DNA from: Tannerella sp. | GTDB taxonomy: Bacteria; Bacteroidota; Bacteroidia; Bacteroidales; Tannerellaceae | DNA: 7,405 nt | Direction: 5' to 3' | Assembly: GCA_031263835.1 (NCBI GenBank) | Contig: JAISEZ010000228.1 | Location: forward strand, 1 to 7,405 | The notes under the pieces: generated by a model | The model's database searches: none | The model's input: only the letters and a program-made list of their open reading frames with translations | Told to the model about the DNA's origin: nothing | Position numbers and translations under genes: made by a program | Part shown: positions 1 through 5,246 of the stretch, one piece after another | Position numbering within the stretch: the stretch's first letter is position 1 | Layout: each line of letters starts with the position of its first letter

Positions 1-948
1 TTATCGGCTACCGTGAACCCATCGAATGCAACTGACAAAAGTGTGACGTGGAGTTCATCAAATTCCTCTGTTGCAACTGTTATGAATGGAACGGTAAACT
101 ATACGGGAGTCGGGAGTGCGACAATAACAGTCAAAACGAACGACGGTAAACATACGGCAACAGCAAATGTGACCGTATCGAGTGCAACCGTATCAGTGAC
201 AGGTTTATCATTGAGTCCATCATCGCTATCAGGTGTAGTAGGTGGAAGCGGAAGCCTAACAGCGACCGTGGACCCATCGAACGCGACGGACAAAAGTGTG
301 ACGTGGAGTTCATCAAATTCCTCTGTTGCAACTGTAACGAATGGAACGGTAAGCTATACGGGAGTCGGGAGTGCGACAATAACAGTCAAAACGAACGACG
401 GGAATCATACGGCGACAGCAAATGTGACCGTATCGAATACAACCGTATCAGTGACAGGTGTATCATTGAGTCCGTCATCACTATCTGGTGTAGTAGGAGG
501 AAGTGGAAGCCTAACGGCGACCGTATCTCCAACAAATGCAACCAACAAGACAGTAACGTGGTCAACTTCAGATGCAAATGTGGCCACCGTTTCAAATGGA
601 ACAGTAAGCTATGTTGGCGCAGGAAATGCGACCATAACGGTTACGACACAGGATGGCGGGAAGACCGCAACGGCAAGTGTAAGCGTGTCATCGTCGACAG
701 TCCCGGTAACAAGTGTAAGCCTGTCACCGTCAAGTCTGTCGGGACAAGTTGGTGGGAGCGGAAGCCTAACGGCGACAGTGAGTCCATCGAACGCTACGAA
801 CAAGGCAGTAACGTGGTCAACTTCAGATGCAAATGTAGCCACCGTTTTAAATGGAACAGTAAGCTATGTTGGCGCAGGAAATGCGACCATAACGGTCAAA
901 ACAATCGACGGGAATCATACGGCGACGTGTGCCGTAACGATAGTAGAC
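1..948 (+). repeat. Tandem 255-bp repeats encoding Big_2 domains
   Basis: Four head-to-tail units lie in frame: a partial unit 1-189, then 190-444, 445-699 and 700 to about 948. The period is 255 bp (85 codons). Unit 1 and the matching part of unit 2 (256-444) differ at about 16 of 189 positions by eye. The middles of units 3 and 4 (about 553-641 and 808-896) differ at only about 2 of 89. The high DNA identity points to recent duplication or gene conversion rather than old divergence. Arrays like this commonly change copy number by recombination and can be miscounted in short-read assemblies. Confidence 0.9.
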
Positions 949-1176
949 ATCCCCGATGGAGTGGAAGCGGTAGTAGACGAAACATTGGCCGTTTGGAGTA
1001 CACAAAATGCCCTCCACATCAAATCCCCCCACGAAGGGACAGCATATGTATACTTCTTTTCCGGCAAAATTGCCAAAGTGGTTTCGTACCACATCGGTGA
1101 TAATACAATATACCTGCCTTCGGATTTGTATATTGTAGTAACAGAAAACAACTCATTCAAGGTTAAAATCCGATAA
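1..1176 (+). CDS. Big_2 (bacterial Ig-like) repeat surface protein, C-terminal part; 5' end outside window
   Basis: The reading frame is open from the first base, so the gene is 5'-truncated; 391 codons are visible before the TAA. The protein consists of tandem Ig-like group 2 (Big_2) domains of 85 residues: a partial one (1-189), then units from 190, 445 and 700. Each carries the family hallmarks: a V-x-L-S-P-S opening, L-T-A-T-V, N-A-T-x-K-x-V-T-W-S, V-A-T-V and a G-x-A-T-I-T-V strand. The sequence is very rich in Ser, Thr, Val and Asn, as in extracellular adhesin stalks. The last ~70 residues (from about 955) differ: T-A-Y-V-Y, then S-G-K, T-I-Y-L-P, L-Y-I-V-V and a final K-V-K-I-R. That pattern resembles type IX secretion C-terminal sorting domains, or related Bacteroidota C-terminal domains. 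Inferred role: a secreted, surface-anchored adhesin or scaffold. The binding or catalytic part must lie upstream. A GTG at 13 is internal to a repeat and is not a believable start. Base composition is less G+C-rich than the downstream operon. Confidence 0.85.
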   Translation, partial: LSATVNPSNATDKSVTWSSSNSSVATVMNGTVNYTGVGSATITVKTNDGKHTATANVTVSSATVSVTGLSLSPSSLSGVVGGSGSLTATVDPSNATDKSVTWSSSNSSVATVTNGTVSYTGVGSATITVKTNDGNHTATANVTVSNTTVSVTGVSLSPSSLSGVVGGSGSLTATVSPTNATNKTVTWSTSDANVATVSNGTVSYVGAGNATITVTTQDGGKTATASVSVSSSTVPVTSVSLSPSSLSGQVGGSGSLTATVSPSNATNKAVTWSTSDANVATVLNGTVSYVGAGNATITVKTIDGNHTATCAVTIVDIPDGVEAVVDETLAVWSTQNALHIKSPHEGTAYVYFFSGKIAKVVSYHIGDNTIYLPSDLYIVVTENNSFKVKIR

Positions 1177-1193
1177 GGATACAAACCTTTCCA

Positions 1194-1231
1194 GGGGTGG
1201 TTCAAGCGGAATATCCGTCTTGAACATCCCC
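1194..1231 (+). other. Hairpin just downstream of the Big_2 gene
   Basis: An inverted repeat begins 18 bases after the stop. GGGG (1194-1197) pairs with CCCC (1228-1231), GTTCAAG (1200-1206) with CTTGAAC (1219-1225), and CGGA (1207-1210) with TCCG (1214-1217) around an ATA loop. There is one 2-base internal mismatch and one bulged T. No T-tract follows directly, so on its own it is not a classical terminator. It probably acts with the next hairpin as a 3' stabilising or termination structure. Confidence 0.55.
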
Positions 1232-1261
1232 CTTGACGAGATTAAGTATTAACTTTTAAAG

Positions 1262-1291
1262 AGCTGACCGTACAGGTCAGCTTTCCCTTTT
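1262..1291 (+). terminator. Rho-independent terminator of the Big_2 protein gene
   Basis: A perfect 8-bp stem, AGCTGACC (1262-1269) with GGTCAGCT (1275-1282), encloses a 5-base loop. It is followed by the pyrimidine tract TTCCCTTTT and further T-rich sequence. It lies 86 bases beyond the stop codon of the surface protein, after the hairpin at 1194-1231. Position, orientation and the T-rich tail fit intrinsic termination. Confidence 0.7.
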
Positions 1292-1423
1292 ATCCTTTCT
1301 TATCCGAAAAACCCGGCGCCATTTGTTTTGTGATACCGGCTCTTTTTAGACTCGCCATTAACGTCACAGGCATTAGGCGTATTGTGAAGAATGCGAATCA
1401 GTAGTTAGAGATGAAAAATTTAT

Positions 1424-1491
1424 AACATGTAACAGTATGTAGAGACGCGGTATGACACGTCTCTACCTGTCCCGACAGGGGACAACATGTT
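1424..1491. repeat. Nested inverted repeats (possible three-way junction); contains a GTAGAGACG palindrome
   Basis: An outer pair AACATGT (1424-1430) and ACATGTT (1485-1491) encloses two adjacent hairpins. The first is a perfect 9-bp stem, GTAGAGACG (1439-1447) with CGTCTCTAC (1458-1466), and a 10-base loop. The second is TGTCCC (1468-1473) with GGGACA (1479-1484). The three stems abut almost without spacers on the 3' side. From memory, the GTAGAGACG...CGTCTCTAC palindrome resembles hairpin repeats scattered through many bacterial genomes, so a REP- or MITE-like origin is as likely as a dedicated RNA. Confidence 0.55.
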
Positions 1492-1517
1492 GGTAGAAAC
1501 TCCGGAAACGTTTCGGG

Positions 1518-1547
1518 AGGCCGTCTTTCTTTCTGAAAAGATGGCCT
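1518..1547 (+). other. 11-bp intergenic hairpin
   Basis: AGGCCGTCTTT (1518-1528) pairs with AAAGATGGCCT (1537-1547) around an 8-base loop. The single imperfect pair, G1523 with T1542, is a G-U wobble if the plus strand is transcribed but an A-C mismatch on the minus strand. This weakly favours a plus-strand RNA. It is followed at some distance by T-rich sequence (about 1562-1579). Function unknown. Confidence 0.45.
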
Positions 1548-1607
1548 TGCACCCCATTCGCTTTCATTTTCTTTTTTCCTGAGATACGCGCGCAAATGTC
1601 TTTTCCG

Positions 1608-1641
1608 AAAAAAAACGCATAGACAGTGATTCACACTGTCT
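1608..1641 (-). terminator. Intrinsic terminator overlapping the sirtuin stop codon
   Basis: Read on the minus strand, AGACAGTG (1641-1634) pairs with CACTGTCT (1628-1621) around a 5-base loop, an 8-bp perfect stem. After a 5-base spacer comes a run of eight T (1615-1608). The loop contains the TGA stop (1633-1631), so the hairpin starts inside the last sense codons. This is a compact terminator with essentially no 3' untranslated region. Confidence 0.75.
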
Positions 1642-2329
1642 CATTGTTTAGCAGTTTTTTCAGTTGCCCGACGCCTTCCGATGCGCCGGCGCGAATCACG
1701 CGGACATCCGTACGGCCGGTTTTCACCTCGCCGGGATCAATCAGGTAGACGGGTACCCCGTGACGGACGTAGTTCAGCAATCCCGCCGCGGGATATACGT
1801 TCAGCGAAGTTCCGATTACCGCGAAAATGTCGGCCGACAGCACCCATTCGATGGCCGGTTCAATCATGGGCACAGGCTCTCCGAACCAGACAATGAACGG
1901 CCGCAACTGCTCCCCGTGCGGGTCTTTGTCGCCCGGATGCAAGTCCGGATTTTCCGGCGGAATATCGTAGGGCGTATTCACATCGCTCACGGAACAGGAT
2001 TTCATCAGTTCGCCGTGCAGATGAATCACCTGCGTACTTCCGGCGCGTTCGTGCAGGTTGTCGACGTTCTGCGTGACGATACGCACGTCGAACGTCCGCT
2101 CCAGTTCCGCCAGGCCGTAATGTCCCGCATTGGGCGCCGTATCCAGCAACTGCCGGCGTCGCTGGTTGTAGAAGTCCAGCACCAGCGCCGGATTGGCGGC
2201 AAAGCCTTCGGGCGACGCCACATCCTCTACCCGGTAATTGTTCCATAATCCGTTGGAATCGCGGAAGGTGGAAATCCCGCTCTCGGCGCTCATGCCCGCA
2301 CCGCTGAGTATTACTAATTTTTTCTTCAT
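1631..2329 (-). CDS. SIR2-family NAD-dependent protein deacylase (sirtuin), class III-like, no zinc cysteines
   Basis: A 232-residue protein that would remove acyl groups from lysines, consuming NAD+ and releasing nicotinamide and O-acyl-ADP-ribose in the cytoplasm. The NAD-binding G-A-G-M-S-A-E-S-G-I is at 10-19, then T-F-R (21-23). T-Q-N-V-D-N-L-H is at 86-93, and H-L-H-G-E at 103-107 has H105 as the expected catalytic base. W-F-G-E is at 148-151 and G-T-S-L-N-V-Y-P at 173-180. Y54 and R57 in F-Y-N-Q-R match the Tyr/Arg pair that lets SIRT5 and E. coli CobB accept succinyl- and malonyl-lysine. The zinc-knuckle region (about 108-140) has one Cys (C112) instead of four, so the usual Zn site is absent. 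From memory this is common among Bacteroidota relatives. The ATG gives a near-perfect N-terminal match to the Rossmann start. Transcribed divergently from parC; substrates cannot be told from context. It resembles CobB, but orthology is not certain. Confidence 0.93.
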   Translation of the reverse strand: MKKKLVILSGAGMSAESGISTFRDSNGLWNNYRVEDVASPEGFAANPALVLDFYNQRRRQLLDTAPNAGHYGLAELERTFDVRIVTQNVDNLHERAGSTQVIHLHGELMKSCSVSDVNTPYDIPPENPDLHPGDKDPHGEQLRPFIVWFGEPVPMIEPAIEWVLSADIFAVIGTSLNVYPAAGLLNYVRHGVPVYLIDPGEVKTGRTDVRVIRAGASEGVGQLKKLLNNETV

Positions 2330-2352
2330 CTTCGTTCTGTTTTCATTTTCCG

Positions 2353-2360
2353 CAAAGATA
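2353..2360 (-). promoter_or_regulatory. Sirtuin -7 promoter element (TATCTTTG)
   Basis: On the minus strand TATCTTTG matches the Bacteroidota sigma-ABfr -7 consensus TAnnTTTG exactly, and lies 23 bases upstream of the ATG. No clear TTTG -33 box is visible at the expected spacing. That position is occupied by the 14-bp tandem repeat. The short leader is A-rich and lacks a Shine-Dalgarno sequence, as is usual in this phylum. Confidence 0.65.
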
Positions 2361-2370
2361 GGAAAAATTA

Positions 2371-2398
2371 GTGATGAGTGGTTAGTGATGAGTGGTTA
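2371..2398. repeat. 14-bp tandem direct repeat, two copies
   Basis: GTGATGAGTGGTTA occurs twice with no gap (2371-2384 and 2385-2398) and is preceded by a further TTA. It starts 10 bp upstream of the sirtuin -7 box, covering its -33 region. It could be a pair of regulator sites, or just an unstable short tandem repeat from slippage. Confidence 0.75.
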
Positions 2399-2438
2399 AT
2401 GAATAAATCGGCTCCCGACACCTGACACCATGTCACGT

Positions 2439-2465
2439 CCTGTCCCTGCTGTCCCTCCCTGTCCT
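2439..2465. repeat. Degenerate pyrimidine-rich 9-mer repeat
   Basis: Three imperfect copies of a CCTGTCCCT-like 9-mer follow each other (2439-2447, 2448-2456, 2457-2465). They give one strand a strong C/T bias between the two divergent promoters. A small TGACA-CCA-TGTCA palindrome lies just upstream (near 2423-2435). Function unknown; it may be a simple-sequence repeat. Confidence 0.45.
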
Positions 2466-2523
2466 GTTGAAAAGTTTCCGTTTGCCGGAGGCGGGCAGGC
2501 AAAAGACAAATGAATTTTTTTTG

Positions 2524-2531
2524 TACTTTTG
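2524..2531 (+). promoter_or_regulatory. parC operon -7 promoter element (TACTTTTG)
   Basis: TACTTTTG fits the Bacteroidota -7 consensus TAnnTTTG exactly. It is preceded by a run of eight T and followed by GCGG, a frequent context for such promoters. Transcription should start a few bases downstream, giving a leader of roughly 25 bases before the ATG at 2562. No good -33 TTTG box is seen at 19-21 bp spacing. A TTG that would extend parC by 11 codons is the end of this box and so cannot be the start. Confidence 0.75.
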
Positions 2532-2561
2532 CGGCGCGAGGAAAAAAACAAGCATCAAGAT

Positions 2562-5246
2562 ATGACACCAGAAGAAATCAAAGAGCAGGACGAAGACGAA
2601 GATATTTCGCCCGATGTTCAGGAAGATATGTCATCCGGAGAGGGTGACGGAAAGCCATTGCCCCATTCGGGCTACAAAGTGCCGGCGGGTGGCGCCGACG
2701 CGATTCACCATTTGCCGGGGATGTATCAGAACTGGTTTCTGGATTACGCTTCCTACGTCATCCTCGAACGTGCCGTGCCGCACATCAACGACGGACTGAA
2801 ACCGGTGCAGCGCCGCATCCTTCACTCCATGAAACGGCTCGACGACGGACGTTATAATAAGGTAGCTAACATCATCGGACATACGATGCAGTTTCACCCG
2901 CACGGCGACGCCTCCATCGGCGACGCGCTGGTGCAGCTGGGACAGAAGGATTTGCTGATTGACTGCCAGGGTAACTGGGGCAATATCCTGACGGGCGACG
3001 TGGCGGCTGCGCCCCGGTACATCGAGGCGCGGCTCTCGAAATTCGCGCTCGAAACGCTCTTCAATCCCAAAACGACGCTGTGGAAGCTCTCCTACGACGG
3101 GCGCAACCAGGAGCCGGTCAGCCTGCCCGTCAAGTTCCCGCTCCTGCTGGCGCAGGGCGTGGAAGGGATTGCCGTGGGGCTTTCGTCCAAAATCCTCCCG
3201 CACAACTTCAACGAACTGATTGACGCCTCCATTGCCTACCTGAAAGGCGAACCGTTTACGTTCTACCCCGACTTCCAGACGGGCGGATACATCGACGTCT
3301 CGCGCTATAACGACGGTGAACGCGGCGGAGCGGTGAAGGTGCGCGCCAAAATCGGCAAGCTGGACAACAAGACGCTTGCCATAAGCGAAGTGCCTTACGG
3401 ACGGACGACTTCGACGCTGATTGATTCCATCCTCAAAGCCAATGATAAGGGGAAAATCAAGATTCGGAAAATCGACGACAACACGGCACAAAATGCGGAG
3501 ATTTTGATTCATCTGGCGCCGGGCGTCTCGTCCGACAAGACCATCGACGCGCTCTACGCCTTCTCCGACTGCGAAATCAGCATCTCCCCGAACTGCTGCA
3601 TCATTGAAAACAACAAGCCCTATTTCCTGAACGTAAGCGCCGTCCTCCGCCATTCCACCGACCGGACGCTTGCCCTCCTGCGCACCGAACTCGAAATCCG
3701 GCAGTCCGAACTGGAAGAAGCCCTGTTTTACGCCTCGCTCGAACGCATCTTCATCGAGGAACGCATCTACAAGGACAGCGAATTTGAAAGCGCCCGCAAC
3801 ATGGACGAAGCGGCCGCCCATATCGAACTTCGCCTCCAGCCCTTTGCGCCGCAGCTTATCCGCGAAGTCACCCGCGACGACATCCTCCGGCTGATGGAAA
3901 TCAAGATGGGACGCATCCTGAAATTCAACGCCGACAAAAGCGATGAAACCATTGCCCGGCTCAAACAGGACATCGCCCTGACCAAAAGCCAGCTGGCCGA
4001 CATCGTCAACTACACCGTCGCCTGGTTTGCCATGCTGAAGGAAAAGTACGGCGCCGACTATCCGCGCCGCACGGAAATCCGCAGCTTCGACACGATTGAG
4101 GCCACAACCGTCGTCGAAGCCAACGAAAAGCTGTACATCAACCGCGAAGAAGGCTTTATCGGTACCGCTCTCAAGAAAGATGAATTCATCTGCAACTGTT
4201 CCGACATCGACGACCTGATTCTCTTCTACCGCGACGGAACCTACAAGGTCATCCGCGTAAGCGACAAGGTCTTTGTCGGGAAAAACGTGATTTACGCCAG
4301 CGTCTTCAAGCGCAACGACAGCCGTACGATTTACAACGTCGTTTACCGCGACGGCAGGGGCGGCAGCAACTACATCAAGCGTTTTGCCGTCACGGGCGTC
4401 ACGCGCGACAGGGAATACGCCGTTACTCGCGGCGCCGACGGCTCGCGGATACTCTATTTCAGCGCCAACCCCAACGGCGAGGCCGAAACCGTGAAGGTCA
4501 TCCTTAAACCCAAGCTGCGCCAGAAGACGCTGGCTTTTGAAAAGGATTTCAGCGAAATACTGATTAAGGGACGCGCGTCGATGGGGAATATCCTGACCAA
4601 AGCCGAAATACACAAGGTGACGCTGAAACAGAAAGGCACCTCCACGCTGGGCGGGCGCATGGTCTGGTTTGACCGCGACGTGCTCCGGCTCAACTACGAC
4701 GGGCGGGGCGAGGAACTCGGCGAATTTCAGAGCGACGACCAGATTCTGGTCATCCTCAAAAACGGCGATTTCTATACGACCGGCTTCGACCTGAGCAACC
4801 ATTATGAAGATTCGATACTGGTCATCGAACGGTTCGACAGCCGGAAAATCTGGACCGCCGCACTCTACGACGCCGAACAGAAGTATCCCTATCTGAAGCG
4901 CTTTCCGCTGGAAGCGACGCATAAAAAGCAGAATTTTCTGGGCGAACATCCGGAAAATGTATTATATTTGCTGACGGATGAAACCTATCCGCGCATCGAA
5001 ACCGTGTTCGGAGGAAATGACAGTTTCCGCACGCCGCTGGTAATCGACGCCGAAGTATTTATCGGCATCAAGAGCTTCAAGGCGAAAGGAAAACGGATGA
5101 CGACTTTCGAAGTCGCCACCGTCAACGAACTGGAACCGGTGCGTTTTCCGGCGGAAAACCCCGCAGAAGCTGCGGAGCAAATCGCGGAAGAAGAAGGCGG
5201 ATATGAAGATTCCGGACAAATGAATCTGTTTGATAATGAAATATGA
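2562..5246 (+). CDS. parC: DNA topoisomerase IV subunit A (ParC), Bacteroidota type
   Basis: 894 residues. ParC cuts and rejoins DNA with ParE (not in this window) to unlink daughter chromosomes and relax supercoils, using ATP. The breakage domain has H-P-H-G-D at 112-116 and A-A-P-R-Y-I-E-A-R with catalytic Tyr153 (TAC at 3018-3020) and neighbouring Arg152. The core includes I-L-P-H-N-F-N-E-L (about 211-219) and long helices of the coiled-coil gate (about 370-405 and 460-495). A beta-pinwheel-type C-terminal domain runs from about 515. No GyrA box (Q-R-R-G-G-x-G type) is visible, which argues for ParC over GyrA. Unusual points: a very acidic N-terminal extension (about 5-30), Ala117 where E. 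coli GyrA has Ser83 (Asp121 aligns with Asp87), and an acidic C-tail ending Q-M-N-L-F-D-N-E-I. The ATG start lies about 25 bases after the predicted transcription start. The stop overlaps the next gene's ATG by 4 bp. Confidence 0.95.
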   Translation: MTPEEIKEQDEDEDISPDVQEDMSSGEGDGKPLPHSGYKVPAGGADAIHHLPGMYQNWFLDYASYVILERAVPHINDGLKPVQRRILHSMKRLDDGRYNKVANIIGHTMQFHPHGDASIGDALVQLGQKDLLIDCQGNWGNILTGDVAAAPRYIEARLSKFALETLFNPKTTLWKLSYDGRNQEPVSLPVKFPLLLAQGVEGIAVGLSSKILPHNFNELIDASIAYLKGEPFTFYPDFQTGGYIDVSRYNDGERGGAVKVRAKIGKLDNKTLAISEVPYGRTTSTLIDSILKANDKGKIKIRKIDDNTAQNAEILIHLAPGVSSDKTIDALYAFSDCEISISPNCCIIENNKPYFLNVSAVLRHSTDRTLALLRTELEIRQSELEEALFYASLERIFIEERIYKDSEFESARNMDEAAAHIELRLQPFAPQLIREVTRDDILRLMEIKMGRILKFNADKSDETIARLKQDIALTKSQLADIVNYTVAWFAMLKEKYGADYPRRTEIRSFDTIEATTVVEANEKLYINREEGFIGTALKKDEFICNCSDIDDLILFYRDGTYKVIRVSDKVFVGKNVIYASVFKRNDSRTIYNVVYRDGRGGSNYIKRFAVTGVTRDREYAVTRGADGSRILYFSANPNGEAETVKVILKPKLRQKTLAFEKDFSEILIKGRASMGNILTKAEIHKVTLKQKGTSTLGGRMVWFDRDVLRLNYDGRGEELGEFQSDDQILVILKNGDFYTTGFDLSNHYEDSILVIERFDSRKIWTAALYDAEQKYPYLKRFPLEATHKKQNFLGEHPENVLYLLTDETYPRIETVFGGNDSFRTPLVIDAEVFIGIKSFKAKGKRMTTFEVATVNELEPVRFPAENPAEAAEQIAEEEGGYEDSGQMNLFDNEI
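4963..4970 (+). promoter_or_regulatory. Possible internal promoter box inside parC
   Basis: TATATTTG matches the TAnnTTTG consensus within an A+T-rich dip of otherwise G+C-rich parC. The codons used there (TTA, TAT, TTG) differ from the CTG/CTC leucines preferred elsewhere in the gene. It lies about 270 bp upstream of the barrel gene, so it could supply extra transcription of the two downstream genes. No convincing -33 box is present, so chance is a real alternative. Confidence 0.25.

Larger units (their letters stand above)
1292..1607. other. Gene-free intergenic stretch with several inverted repeats
   Basis: I see no credible coding region here. A 78-codon minus-strand reading frame at 1398-1634 overlaps the sirtuin's 3' end and hairpins, has unlike composition and resembles nothing I recognise. 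No TAnnTTTG promoter box was found on either strand. The content is inverted repeats, listed separately (1424-1491 and 1518-1547), followed by a T-rich run near 1562-1579. It may hold a small structured RNA or the remains of a dispersed repeat. Confidence 0.5.

Noticed and set aside
1..948. CRISPR-like array
   Set aside because: The period is 255 bp, repeats are contiguous without spacers, and they encode Ig-like domains in frame.
303..1100. 265-codon alternate plus frame in the Big_2 array
   Set aside because: It stays open only because the repeat is a multiple of three and lacks stops in that frame. Composition is unnatural (Cys/Asn/Trp/Arg-rich), and it lacks a start context.
1398..1634. 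78-codon minus-strand frame after the sirtuin
   Set aside because: It runs through hairpins and a terminator, overlaps the sirtuin end, and has no promoter, ribosome-binding signal or family resemblance.
2529..2561. TTG start extending parC by 11 codons
   Set aside because: The TTG is the end of the -7 promoter box, upstream of the predicted transcription start, so it cannot be translated from this promoter.
2631..4949. 772-codon open frame antisense to parC
   Set aside because: It is a shadow of the G+C-biased codon use in parC. The translation has no recognisable domain, while the plus-strand frame is an unmistakable ParC with its catalytic Tyr.
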